Assembly (NCBI RefSeq): GCF_001975985.1
Contig: NZ_MTQF01000011.1
Coordinates: forward strand, 143,638 to 207,637
Length of the DNA: 64,000 nucleotides
Direction of reading: 5' to 3'
Source: [Flexibacter] sp. ATCC 35103
GTDB lineage: Bacteria; Bacteroidota; Bacteroidia; Flavobacteriales; Flavobacteriaceae
A program made the translations under genes and the position numbers. The notes under the pieces were generated by a model. The model was not told the origin of the DNA, searched no databases, and saw only the letters and a list, made by a program, of their open reading frames with translations. Numbering within the stretch: the stretch's first letter is position 1; each line of letters opens with the position of its first letter. Of this stretch, positions 17,967 through 27,992 are shown piece by piece.

Positions 17967-17998
17967 AAAGACCCAACGAAAGTTGGGTCTTTTTTTTG
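17967..17998 (+). terminator. Rho-independent terminator after secDF
   Basis: AAGACCCAAC and GTTGGGTCTT form a perfect stem around the GAAA tetraloop, followed by a run of T residues. Confidence 0.9.
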
Positions 17999-18321
17999 TG
18001 CTATGTGTCAACATCAATATGCTAAAGTTTAAAATACATTTAAGTGTACTAAATCTTTGGAGTTAAGAAGGAGTAACAAATTGAAAAGATTCTATTAATG
18101 CTTTAGGAAGTTAGTGAGTTAATGATAATAGGTGTAGAAAAACAATAGCAAAAGGTTTATTTTAGTTGATGTTTTATTGCTAAGAGTTTCAGTGAAAGTA
18201 AATGAATCTTGGTTTGATATTCGCTTAATTGGTTAGCTATTTAATGCAGAATTAGAAGATGTGAAATATCGGTAATAATGCAAGAAATGTTGAATTAGGT
18301 ATTCTTTGAGTGCTTGTAAAT
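17999..18321. other. Intergenic region between secDF and lgt terminators
   Basis: About 320 bases bounded by two strong terminators. No reading frame with gene-like character, tRNA shape or repeat was recognised. It could be decayed sequence or an unrecognised small RNA; nothing positive supports either. Confidence 0.4.
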
Positions 18322-18357
18322 AAAAAAGCCCAATACTTTAAGGTATTGGGCTTTTTT
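18322..18357. terminator. Bidirectional terminator downstream of lgt
   Basis: A perfect 15-bp stem (AAAAAAGCCCAATAC and its complement) around a 6-base loop, with A-run before and T-run after. It serves the leftward lgt transcript, whose stop is at 18374, and could also stop rightward transcription. Confidence 0.88.
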
Positions 18358-18373
18358 ATATTTTGATTGTATT

Positions 18374-19306
18374 TTATGATTCTGCTAATGGATTTCTTTG
18401 TGCTCTAATAACAAAGAATAGCCCTATAATGATAAAAGGGATACTTAGCCATTGTCCTGTTGAGAAAATGCCTAATTCATTCTCAAATCCGCCCTGGCTT
18501 TCTTTTACAAATTCGACTATAAAACGTACTACAAATAACAGAACAAGGAAAGATCCAAATAATAATCCAGATTTAAGTCTTGCATTTGTTTTCCAGTACA
18601 TGAAGAAAAGAACTGCAAAAACAAAAATATAAGCAATTCCTTCGTATAATTGAGTCGGATGTTTTGCAGGAACCTGAGCTAATAAATCAGCAAATTTAGG
18701 ATCTGTAGCAATTGCAGTATAAGCTGCTTTTGGATCTGCGATTTGTGTTGCATTTACAGCTTCAGATTTGCTGAACTGATCGTGTAAAAAGCGAATACCA
18801 AATGCTGAATCAGTTACTTTTCCTATAATTTCTGAATTAAAAAAGTTTCCTAAACGAACAAAAATCGCACCGCTTGCAACCGGAATTACAACACGGTCCA
18901 AAATCCATAATAAAGGACGTTTTAAGATCATTTTGCTGTAGTAATACATCGCAACAATAATGGCAATTGCTGCACCATGACTGGCTAATCCCTGAAAACC
19001 TGTAAATTCAAATTTTGGTTCAAATCTAACCGGTAAAAAGATTTCAAGTAAATGATTTCTAAAATATTCCCAGTCATAGAATAAAACATGTCCTAAACGT
19101 GCTCCTATCAAAGTAGCTAAAACAGTCCAGACAAATAAAGAATCTAATTTTTCAAGTGATTCATTTTCGCGTTCGAAAATCTTTTTCATTATGAACCAGC
19201 CTAAACCAAAAGCGATTACGAACATTAAACTGTAGTAACGAATCATAAAAAATCCTAAATCGATTCCTTCAGAAGGATTCCAAATGATATTTGAGGAAAG
19301 TGTCAT
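18374..19306 (-). CDS. lgt: Prolipoprotein diacylglyceryl transferase
   Basis: A 310-residue integral membrane enzyme that transfers diacylglycerol from phosphatidylglycerol to the lipobox cysteine of prolipoproteins, the first step of lipoprotein maturation. The protein has about seven hydrophobic segments. The Lgt signature is visible as VRLGNFFNSEIIGK. The segment GLASHGAAIAIIVAMYYY holds the conserved His region. RYYSLMFVIAFGLGW near the start and QLYEG, with RFIVEFVKESQGG near the end, also match. An insertion of about 25 residues with SEAVNATQIADPKAAY lies after the signature, as seen in some Bacteroidota. The window encodes several lipoproteins that would be its clients. It heads the leftward string lgt-yidD-cysS only by proximity; it is downstream-most in that direction. 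Confidence 0.93.
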   Translation of the reverse strand: MTLSSNIIWNPSEGIDLGFFMIRYYSLMFVIAFGLGWFIMKKIFERENESLEKLDSLFVWTVLATLIGARLGHVLFYDWEYFRNHLLEIFLPVRFEPKFEFTGFQGLASHGAAIAIIVAMYYYSKMILKRPLLWILDRVVIPVASGAIFVRLGNFFNSEIIGKVTDSAFGIRFLHDQFSKSEAVNATQIADPKAAYTAIATDPKFADLLAQVPAKHPTQLYEGIAYIFVFAVLFFMYWKTNARLKSGLLFGSFLVLLFVVRFIVEFVKESQGGFENELGIFSTGQWLSIPFIIIGLFFVIRAQRNPLAES

Positions 19307-19372
19307 ATTTTAAATTTGTTTGTTTTGTATGTAAAAATAAATATTAAAAGTAAAGTTGCTCTTTATAAAAAG

Positions 19373-19612
19373 TTAATGTTTATGTGAACATTTCTTTTCA
19401 GGAACAGGATCATAACCGGTTCTTCCCCATGGATTGCAGCTTAAAATTCGTTTTATTCCCAAATATCCGCCATAAAATAAACCATGAGTCTGTAAGGCCT
19501 GAATCATGTATGTTGAACATGTAGGTTCAAACCTGCAACTTGCCGGTGTAAAAGGCGAAATTGCAGTTTGATAAAAGCGAACTAATAAAACAAATGGAGT
19601 AGTTACTTTCAT
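19373..19612 (-). CDS. yidD: Membrane protein insertion efficiency factor YidD
   Basis: A 79-residue protein of the YidD family (haemolytic-domain, DUF37), which assists YidC-dependent membrane insertion. The family core is obvious: LVRFYQTAISPFTPASCRFEPTC is the PxxCRFxPTCSxYxxxAL motif (split here for brevity), followed by GIKRILSCNPWGRTGYDPVP. The three conserved cysteines are present. It lies 22 bases downstream of cysS and 66 bases upstream of lgt on the same strand, so co-transcription with cysS is likely. The classical rpmH-rnpA-yidD-yidC cluster is absent here, which is normal for flavobacteria. Confidence 0.93.
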   Translation of the reverse strand: MKVTTPFVLLVRFYQTAISPFTPASCRFEPTCSTYMIQALQTHGLFYGGYLGIKRILSCNPWGRTGYDPVPEKKCSHKH

Positions 19613-19634
19613 GATTTATTAGAAAATGAATTGA

Positions 19635-21113
<1,479 letters not shown>

Positions 21114-21124
21114 ATTTTTTTTGC

Positions 21125-21166
21125 TGTTTAACCGTTTAATTGTTGATTTGTTTAATCGTGTAAACG
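21125..21166. repeat. GTTTAAT-rich repeat upstream of cysS
   Basis: The segment strings together TGTTTAACCGTTTAATTG and TTTGTTTAATCGTGTAAACG, words shared with the hairpins at 13715, 21570 and 32366. Only a weak inverted pairing is visible within this copy. It separates cysS from the S23-like gene. Confidence 0.45.
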
Positions 21167-21193
21167 TTTTTTTTGTTTTTAATTTGATACGTA

Positions 21194-21559
21194 TTATTCT
21201 TTTGAAAGATAGTACTTTTTTAAACTGTTTATCTGATTACAGATTTTCTCAATTTTTTCGCGAGACTCTACATATTCAGTTTCGGACACATAATTTAAAT
21301 CTTTTGAAATAATTAAGTGGTTCAAGGTTTCCATCGCTGATGAATATGAGATCGTTAAAAAATGAGCTTTATCTTTATTCGTATTTCTCGAAGTTCCTTC
21401 TGCAATATTTGTCGCAATTGATGCGGAACTTCTTTTTATTTGAGAAGTTATTCCGAATAATTCATTTGATGGAAATTTACCAGTTAATTTATAAATATCC
21501 AAAATAAACATTCTTGAGTTTTGCCAAACTTCTAACTTTTCAAATGAAAAAGTATACAT
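21194..21559 (-). CDS. Four-helix-bundle protein, S23 (23S rRNA intervening sequence) family
   Basis: A 121-residue helical protein of the four-helix-bundle family first known from intervening sequences within 23S rRNA genes. The family pattern is clear: FEKLEVWQNSRMFILDIYKL, FPSNELFGITSQIKRSSASI with ATNIAEG directly after, and HFLTISYSSAMETLNHL. The function of these proteins is not established; they form pentamers and may bind nucleic acid. Here the gene is free-standing between cysS and folE, not in rRNA. It is flanked on both sides by GTTTAAT-family repeats, which suggests an insertion. A short neutral role or mobile behaviour cannot be judged from sequence. Confidence 0.85.
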   Translation of the reverse strand: MYTFSFEKLEVWQNSRMFILDIYKLTGKFPSNELFGITSQIKRSSASIATNIAEGTSRNTNKDKAHFLTISYSSAMETLNHLIISKDLNYVSETEYVESREKIEKICNQINSLKKYYLSKE

Positions 21560-21569
21560 GTGTGTTTTG

Positions 21570-21657
21570 GTTTAATTGTTAATTTGTTTAATCATTTAAC
21601 CGTAAATTCAGATTTGCAATGAAGCGATTAAACAAATTAACGATTTACCAATTAAAC
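21570..21657. repeat. Nested inverted repeat after folE (GTTTAAT family)
   Basis: GTTTAATTG (21570-21578) pairs with CAATTAAAC (21649-21657), and the 16-base GTTAATTTGTTTAATC (21578-21593) pairs perfectly with GATTAAACAAATTAAC (21626-21641). The result is a long hairpin immediately downstream of the folE stop. It may reduce read-through from folE into the S23-like gene, although no clear T-run follows on the minus strand. Confidence 0.65.
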
Positions 21658-22328
21658 TAGAACTGAGTGTCTAATTTAATATAATCTAAAAATTCTCTTT
21701 TTGTTTGAGGATCTTTGAATTTTCCACCAAATTCAGATGTTACTGTACTGCTTTCGATATCTTTAATTCCTCTTGAATTTACACATAAATGTTTGGCATC
21801 GATCACGCAGGCAACATCTTCAGTACCTAATGCTTTTTGCAATTCCTGAACAATTTGCATGGTCAAACGCTCTTGAACCTGAGGTCTTTTAGCATAATAT
21901 TCTACAATTCGGTTCATTTTTGATAAACCAATAACTCTTCCGCTGGAAATGTAAGCAACATGAGCACGTCCTATAATAGGTAATAAATGGTGTTCGCAGG
22001 TAGAATAAACGGTAATGTTTTTCTCGACTAACATTTCACCGTATTTGTAATTATTGTCAAAAGTCGAAGCTTTTGGCTGTTTTGAAGGATTAAGACCACC
22101 AAAAATCTCTTTTACAAACATTTTTGCTACTCGGTTTGGAGTACCTTTTATGCTGTCATCAGTTAAATCCATTCCTAAAGTCTGTAGGATGTTTTCAACA
22201 TCTTTTTTTATTCTTTCTATTTTTTCATCATCACTTAAGTCAAAAGCATCCTGTCTTACAGGGTTTTGAGCGTTGCTGCTAAAATGATTGTCTCCTGTTT
22301 CGTCTAAAAAATCTTCGTTATTTATCAT
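21657..22328 (-). CDS. folE: GTP cyclohydrolase I
   Basis: A 223-residue enzyme that converts GTP to dihydroneopterin triphosphate, the first step of folate biosynthesis. The zinc site is visible: Cys and His in YSTCEHHLLPIIGRAHVAY and the second Cys in KHLCVNSRGIKD. The substrate region includes VIGLSKMNRIVEYYAKRPQ and QERLTMQIVQEL. The first ~50 residues form an acidic extension before the helix DVENILQTLGMD. The C-terminal part SSTVTSEFGGKFKDPQTKREF matches family endings. The stop codon overlaps the edge of the hairpin at 21570-21657. Upstream on the minus strand lies an aminotransferase with its own terminator, so folE is probably independently transcribed. Confidence 0.95.
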   Translation of the reverse strand: MINNEDFLDETGDNHFSSNAQNPVRQDAFDLSDDEKIERIKKDVENILQTLGMDLTDDSIKGTPNRVAKMFVKEIFGGLNPSKQPKASTFDNNYKYGEMLVEKNITVYSTCEHHLLPIIGRAHVAYISSGRVIGLSKMNRIVEYYAKRPQVQERLTMQIVQELQKALGTEDVACVIDAKHLCVNSRGIKDIESSTVTSEFGGKFKDPQTKREFLDYIKLDTQF

Positions 22329-22475
22329 TAAAAACTACTATTAGTATGGGTATATCTTTTTAAGGCGGTAAAGATAATTAATAAAAAGCAAACCTTTTCT
22401 ATCGTTTTTACTATTTAATTGATGGTTTTTGGATATAATTTAAATTAAATCCAAAATGCTGTTTTTTTAAAATAC

Positions 22476-22508
22476 AAAAGACAATAACATAGCCTGTTAT
22501 TGTCTTTT
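22476..22508 (-). terminator. Terminator downstream of the aminotransferase gene
   Basis: AAAAGACAATAACA and TGTTATTGTCTTTT form a perfect 14-bp stem with a 5-base loop. It lies 21 bases beyond the aminotransferase stop in the leftward direction, with T-rich sequence on both sides. Confidence 0.85.
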
Positions 22509-22529
22509 AAGAGTGTTATTTTGTAGTGC

Positions 22530-23726
22530 TTATTTTTTGTTGTAAACCAAAAGAGCTTCTTTTAAAATATTTACGGCGGTCACTAAATCTTTTTTATTCA
22601 GCACATAAGCAATTCTAACCTGATTAAGTCCCATTCCGGGAGTCGAATAAAATCCGGCAGCCGGAGCAACCATCACGGTTTCTCCGTTTAAATCATAAGT
22701 TTCAAGAAGCCATTGTGCAAAATCATCAGCATTTTCTATTGGCAATTGTGCAATGCAATAAAAAGCGCCTTTTGGTTTGGTAACAATTACGCCTTCGATT
22801 TTATTCAATTCAGTAATCAAGGTATCACGACGGCCTTTATATTCTGTAATTACTTCATCAAAATAACTTTGTGGCGTATCTATTGCAGCTTCACAGGCAA
22901 TTTGCTCAATTGTAGGCGGACTTAAACGTGCCTGTGCAAACTTCATCACCGTTGATAAAACATCTTTATTTTTAGTTACCAGACATCCAATTCTTGCGCC
23001 GCACATGCTGTAACGTTTTGAAACAGAATCAACCATGATCACATTTTGCTGTACATCTTCAAGATTCATTACAGAATAGTGAACATCATCACCATCATAT
23101 AAAAATTCACGATATACTTCGTCAGCGATTAAATACAAATCATGTTTTTTTATTAAACCTGCAAGTTGTTTAATCTCTGATTCTGAATATAAATAACCCG
23201 TTGGATTACCGGGATTGCATATTAATATCGCTTTTGTTTTTGGTGTAATCAATTTTTCAACATCTTCAATACTTGGCAGTGCAAATCCAGTTTCGATCGT
23301 CGAAATCACCGGAATTACAGTTGCGCTTGTAGAAGATGCAAAGGCATGATAGTTAGCATAAAAAGGTTCCGGAATAATAATTTCGTCACCCGGATCTGTA
23401 ATTGTGGCTAATGCAAACAACAAGGCTTCAGAGCCACCAGTAGTAATAATGATGTCTTCTGAGTTAACATTTACGTTTTGACGTTGGTAAAATTTAGCTA
23501 ATTTTTTTCTATAACTTTCATATCCGGCAGACGGACTGTATTCGATAAGAGTTAAATCAATATTTTTTACCGCCTCGATGGCCACTTCGGGTGTATTGAT
23601 ATCCGGTTGACCTATGTTTAAGTGATACACTTTCTTCCCTTTTTGTTTTGCAGCATCTGCAAAAGGAGCAAGTTTGCGTATCGGTGATTCGGGCATGTTT
23701 CTGCCTTTGTGTGAAATTGTTGGCAT
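22530..23726 (-). CDS. PLP-dependent aminotransferase, class I/II (AspC family)
   Basis: A 398-residue fold-type I aminotransferase when begun at the ATG at 23724-23726 (MPTISHKGRNMPESPIRKL). A longer frame extends 41 codons upstream but has no homology-like character and overlaps the promoter region of the divergent gene. Family marks are GQPDINTPE, the cofactor-binding TTGGSEALLFA, NPGNPTGYLYS, ADEVYREFLYDG, and the PLP lysine in DSVSKRYSMCGARIG. The Arg of the carboxylate-binding C-terminal region is in NQVRIAYV. The likely reaction is amino transfer between an amino acid (aspartate, alanine or aromatic) and 2-oxoglutarate; the exact donor cannot be fixed from motifs. A strong terminator follows. 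Confidence 0.88.
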   Translation of the reverse strand: MPTISHKGRNMPESPIRKLAPFADAAKQKGKKVYHLNIGQPDINTPEVAIEAVKNIDLTLIEYSPSAGYESYRKKLAKFYQRQNVNVNSEDIIITTGGSEALLFALATITDPGDEIIIPEPFYANYHAFASSTSATVIPVISTIETGFALPSIEDVEKLITPKTKAILICNPGNPTGYLYSESEIKQLAGLIKKHDLYLIADEVYREFLYDGDDVHYSVMNLEDVQQNVIMVDSVSKRYSMCGARIGCLVTKNKDVLSTVMKFAQARLSPPTIEQIACEAAIDTPQSYFDEVITEYKGRRDTLITELNKIEGVIVTKPKGAFYCIAQLPIENADDFAQWLLETYDLNGETVMVAPAAGFYSTPGMGLNQVRIAYVLNKKDLVTAVNILKEALLVYNKK

Positions 23727-23848
23727 GAGTTTAATTATTGAAGTGCAAATTTGCATTTTTTTTTCGAATTTAACGTAAACATTACAGGTACTTATTAAAA
23801 TGTAACAATTATCAATATTTTTAGTAATTTTATCATAAAATATTATCA

Positions 23849-25174
23849 ATGAAAAAATATTTCATGTTGTTTTTTGGGCTTTTGGCATCTTTGCCAGTGA
23901 TGTCCCAAGTCGATTTTTTAATCGAAAACCACAGTAAGAAGGTTACTATTCCTTTTAAATTGATAAATAACCTTGTTTTTATTCCTATTAAAGTAAACGG
24001 TGTCGAACTTAATTTCTTGCTGGATTCCGGTGTCGAAGAAACGATCTTGTTTAGTATGGAAGATAAACAGGAAGTTAGTTTTAAAAATGTCGAAAAAATA
24101 AAACTAAAAGGTTTAGGCAGCGAAGAAGAAATTGAAGGCCTTAAATCAGCAAATAACATTTTAGAAACTCATGGTTTAAAATCAAACAGCCAATTGGTTT
24201 ATATTATTTTAGATCAGAGTTTTAATTTGTCGTCTCATATTGGTATTCCTGTTAATGGTATTATTGGGTACAAATTTTTTAAAAATAATATTGTCGAAAT
24301 CAACTATCAGAAAAAGAGATTAGTGGTGCATGCAAACAATGAAGAAACCCGTAAAAGACTCCAGAAAAAATTTAAAACAATTCCAATAACCATAGAAAGA
24401 TCCAAACCGTATATTTATACAACAGCAATTGTTGATACTGCCAGAATACCGGCAAAATTACTTATTGATGTTGGGAATAGCGATGCATTCTGGATTTTTG
24501 AAAATAATAAAATTAAATTGCCCAAAAAGAATTTTCCTGACTTTTTAGGTAAAGGTTTTAGCGGAGATATTGAAGGACATCGTGCTAAAATAGATAATTT
24601 TTTAATTGATGATTTTAACTTTAAAAAACCAATTGTTTCTTTTCCGGATTCAAGTTCCATTAAAAATGTAAAAATGGTTCCCGATCGGATTGGTTCTGTT
24701 GGCGGAGAAGTTTTAAAACGATTTACAGTAGTTTTAGATTATGCAGATAAGAAGTTATATCTTAAAAAAAACAATAAATTTTCAGATCCTTTCAGTTATA
24801 ACAAAAGCGGAATCACGATTCAGCATAACGGACTTCAATGGGTTCAGGAAACCGTTCATTTAGAAACTGTAAAGGTGGCGACTTCTATAGAGGAATCTGG
24901 ATATAATGAGAAAAGAGATGGAAATTTCCGATACAAATTTTCATTAAAACCCATTTATGAAATTGTCAATATTCGTAAAAATTCAGCTGCTGAAAAATGC
25001 GGATTACAAAAAGGGGATATTATTGTTAGAATCAATAATAATGTTCCTTATAAATATTCTTTGCAGCAAATTAATGCCCTTTTAAAATCTGAAGAAGATA
25101 TATGGATTAACTTAGAAGTTGAACGAAATAGTCTTATTTTAAAATTTAGATTTAAACTTGAAGATGAGTTGTAA
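23849..25174 (+). CDS. Exported retropepsin-like aspartic protease with PDZ domain
   Basis: A 441-residue protein with a signal peptide ending near residue 20 (VMSQ). It has a first retropepsin-like domain with the hydrophobic-DSG motif LNFLLDSG (Asp59-Ser60-Gly61), followed by NGIIGYKFF, the usual second strand pattern. A second related segment, KLLIDVGNSD (Asp207-Val208-Gly209), lies about 150 residues later and is followed by GGEVLKRFTVVLDY. This gives an apparent two-domain layout in one chain in which the second motif has Val in place of Ser or Thr. The last ~90 residues form a PDZ domain (IRKNSAAEKCGLQKGDIIVRIN). Such proteins are annotated as aspartyl protease family members in Bacteroidota; the substrate is unknown. 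It is divergent from the aminotransferase. Confidence 0.85.
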   Translation: MKKYFMLFFGLLASLPVMSQVDFLIENHSKKVTIPFKLINNLVFIPIKVNGVELNFLLDSGVEETILFSMEDKQEVSFKNVEKIKLKGLGSEEEIEGLKSANNILETHGLKSNSQLVYIILDQSFNLSSHIGIPVNGIIGYKFFKNNIVEINYQKKRLVVHANNEETRKRLQKKFKTIPITIERSKPYIYTTAIVDTARIPAKLLIDVGNSDAFWIFENNKIKLPKKNFPDFLGKGFSGDIEGHRAKIDNFLIDDFNFKKPIVSFPDSSSIKNVKMVPDRIGSVGGEVLKRFTVVLDYADKKLYLKKNNKFSDPFSYNKSGITIQHNGLQWVQETVHLETVKVATSIEESGYNEKRDGNFRYKFSLKPIYEIVNIRKNSAAEKCGLQKGDIIVRINNNVPYKYSLQQINALLKSEEDIWINLEVERNSLILKFRFKLEDEL

Positions 25175-25332
25175 AGTGTTCAATTATAATTATTTAAAAA
25201 TACAAATATATAATGGCAGATTGCTATTCATTTTTATGTTTTACTAAATTTTGTGAAAATTTAGCTATTAAATCATGTTTTTTGTTTAATGAACGTTATT
25301 ATTTTATTATGTTTATAAAAAAATAACACCAT

Positions 25333-27960
25333 ATGGCTAAAAACTACATTAATTTCTTACAATTTGTATTGTTTTTTATTTTTTTATCGGTTTTACCTTC
25401 TCAAATGGCTGCACAATGTGCGGGAAATGACGGCATCAAAGTAATTTGTGATATTGAGAATTCTGCAAATCAAAACATATCGTTATTTTCTTTATTAGGA
25501 GGTACGCCAACACCCGGAGGGACATGGTCTGATGATAATAAATCCAGAGGATTAGATGTTTCTACCGGAATTTTAAACGGACACCTTATCCGTAGCGGCG
25601 GAACTTATCAATATACTTATACCGCTCCTGCTGTTGCCGGATGTACAGATAATAAATCTACCGTTACACTTACTATAGGCGCATATCCGGGAGTCCCTGC
25701 TCCATTTGCCACAGTATGTAGTTCTGAAGATACTTTTAATCTTTTTACAGCATTTAACAGTACCGTAATGGGGCCACATTCAAACGGTAGCTGGAAAAAT
25801 AGTTCAGGAGGATCTGTAGATGCAGTAATTCCAATTACAGGTATGCAAGGATCATTTGATTTTACTTATACAGTACCTGCAGTCCCTGCCTGTGAAACAA
25901 TATCTCCATCTGTAACCGTAACCGTAACGATTTTTAAAGCACCGGAACCCGGAATAGCAACTGATTTAATCTTATGCGGAAGTACGGATTTAGGCGTTTA
26001 TACCAATTTAGATCTTCATACTTTGCTTTCTGGAGAAGATATGGGAGGCGAGTGGAATGGTATAGGCTTAACTTCATTAACAGATAATATTGTAAATCTT
26101 CAGGAAGTGTTTGATAATAATGGGCCCGGAGATTATATTTATACCTATACAGTTCGATCTTTTCCTGACAATAGAATTTGTCCGGATAAAACGGTACCTA
26201 TAACTATTACGCTCGAAAAAAGACTTGATTTTACGGGAGCACGAATTGTAGTTTCTTCTGATATTTGCGAAGATAAGATTCCTACTGCCACATATTCAGC
26301 CACAATTACGCAAGGGCCAGCAGCGATTCCTGACGGAGAATATAAAGTGACATTTAGTGTATCCGGACCAAATGGAGGATCAGAAACTATCACAGCAAAT
26401 TTTGTAAACGGTGTAATTGGTTTTCCTGTCAGTTCTTCTTATTTTAGGCAAGTAGGTACCTATATCGTAAATGTTACAAAAATTGCTGCCACAACCGGTA
26501 AGCAAGCCTGTGTAAATATTATTAATAATCTGTCAGATGATTTAATAATTAATCCATTGCCTCACTTAGATGGTGCTGTATTAACCGCACAAACAGTGTG
26601 TCAGAATAAAAGTTCAAGAGTTCAAATTTCAAATGCATCTCAATTAGCAAATGGTAATTATGACATTGTTTATAATGTAACAGGTGATAATTTTGCCACA
26701 GGGCAAACTGCCAATATTCAGGTTACAGGAGGGAATTCGAGTTTTAACATTCCGGCAAGTATAAATAGAAATAGCGGCGCTGCCACAATAACTATTATTA
26801 AAATCACCAATACAGCTACAGGTTGTTCTAATGTTGCGAATACTCAGGGTAATTTAATTATCAATCCTTTGCCAAATGCAGCAACTGTAAGTATTCAGGT
26901 AAATAATTTTTGTATTAATGATCCTGTTTCCGCTGCCGTTTCCGGATTAGGAAATTTAACAGATGCGACACTTTCGTATACACTTTCAGATAGCAACTCT
27001 TCTACACTACAAACCATTAATTTACTGGTTACAAACGGAAATGCAAGTTTTGTAATTCCTGCAGGTTTATTACTAAATACGGGTTCTACAACTATTACAG
27101 CTACTAATTTGATAAACAATATCACTACTTGTGATGTTAATTTAACGAATGTTTCTGATGCCTTTTTAATAAATCCTATTCCTGCTGCACCATTTGCAGG
27201 CGATCAGGAGTTTTGTAAAGTTGAGCGGGCCTCAATAGCGAACTTAGTTCCACGCGGTTCTCAATACAAATGGTACAGTTCTGCAACATCTGTAACGGCT
27301 CTGGCAGATACTTATATTTTAAAGACAGAAAATTTGTATGTAAGAGAAACTTCTTCTTCAAATTGTACATCAGCTCCCACAATGATTTCGGTTTTAGTAA
27401 ACGATACACCGGCTCCAACTTTAAACCAGGATGGACAAAATTTTTGCGGTTTGGCAAATCCTACGATTGCTGATTTATCAAATTCAACCAATGTGCCTTC
27501 AACGGTTGCCTGGTACGATGCTGAAAACAACGGAAATTTATTGGCTTCGACATCATTGCTTGTTCACAATGCGACGTATTACGGATTCGATCTTTCGACT
27601 GTAACAGATTGTATTTCGGATACGAATCTGGAAGTTAAAGTTTCATTGATTGATTGTGATGTTTCGCAATATGACTTTTTTATACCTGACGGATTTTCAC
27701 CAAATGGAGACAATGTAAATGATACTTTCAGAATTCCTGATATTGAATATTTATACCCGGATTATACCATTGAAATTTTTAACAGATATGGAAATGTAAT
27801 GTTTAAAGGAAATGCCAATAAACCCAACTGGGACGGAAGAAATTCTGAATCGGCAGGTTTTGGAGATGCAATGGCGCCAAATGGAGTCTATTTTTATATT
27901 GTCAATTTTAATAAAGACAATAGAAAAGCGCAACAAGGCCGACTTTACCTAAACAGATAA
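25333..27960 (+). CDS. Large secreted protein with T9SS type B (gliding motility-associated) C-terminal sorting domain
   Basis: An 875-residue cell-surface or secreted protein. The signal peptide ends near residue 28 (MAAQ). The body consists of repeated beta-sandwich, Ig-like modules, each with pairs of Cys and phrases like GGTWSDDN, GSWKNSSGG and GGEWNGIG. The last ~90 residues form the CHU_C, type B T9SS sorting domain: FFIPDGFSPNGDNVNDTF, YTIEIFNRYGN, NWDGRN, and APNGVYFYIV. Type B cargo is exported by the type IX secretion system and normally needs a cognate PorP/SprF-like protein, which is encoded next at 27993. This makes the three genes 25333-31110 a probable export unit. The specific role, adhesin or otherwise, cannot be told. 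Confidence 0.9.
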   Translation: MAKNYINFLQFVLFFIFLSVLPSQMAAQCAGNDGIKVICDIENSANQNISLFSLLGGTPTPGGTWSDDNKSRGLDVSTGILNGHLIRSGGTYQYTYTAPAVAGCTDNKSTVTLTIGAYPGVPAPFATVCSSEDTFNLFTAFNSTVMGPHSNGSWKNSSGGSVDAVIPITGMQGSFDFTYTVPAVPACETISPSVTVTVTIFKAPEPGIATDLILCGSTDLGVYTNLDLHTLLSGEDMGGEWNGIGLTSLTDNIVNLQEVFDNNGPGDYIYTYTVRSFPDNRICPDKTVPITITLEKRLDFTGARIVVSSDICEDKIPTATYSATITQGPAAIPDGEYKVTFSVSGPNGGSETITANFVNGVIGFPVSSSYFRQVGTYIVNVTKIAATTGKQACVNIINNLSDDLIINPLPHLDGAVLTAQTVCQNKSSRVQISNASQLANGNYDIVYNVTGDNFATGQTANIQVTGGNSSFNIPASINRNSGAATITIIKITNTATGCSNVANTQGNLIINPLPNAATVSIQVNNFCINDPVSAAVSGLGNLTDATLSYTLSDSNSSTLQTINLLVTNGNASFVIPAGLLLNTGSTTITATNLINNITTCDVNLTNVSDAFLINPIPAAPFAGDQEFCKVERASIANLVPRGSQYKWYSSATSVTALADTYILKTENLYVRETSSSNCTSAPTMISVLVNDTPAPTLNQDGQNFCGLANPTIADLSNSTNVPSTVAWYDAENNGNLLASTSLLVHNATYYGFDLSTVTDCISDTNLEVKVSLIDCDVSQYDFFIPDGFSPNGDNVNDTFRIPDIEYLYPDYTIEIFNRYGNVMFKGNANKPNWDGRNSESAGFGDAMAPNGVYFYIVNFNKDNRKAQQGRLYLNR

Positions 27961-27992
27961 TTCCTTTTTATATTATTTAATATAATTTTCAA

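Noticed and set aside
17999..18321. A small RNA or tRNA between the secDF and lgt terminators
   Set aside because: No cloverleaf, promoter-terminator pair or conserved motif could be recognised; only AT-rich sequence is seen.
23727..23849. Extended N-terminus of the aminotransferase (41 extra codons)
   Set aside because: The extension is AT-rich, unlike any aminotransferase start, and it would occupy the shared promoter region with the divergent gene; the ATG at 23726 fits the family.
27176..27530. Overlapping frames on both strands in the type B cargo gene
   Set aside because: They have no conserved features and lie wholly inside a well-supported secreted-protein gene.
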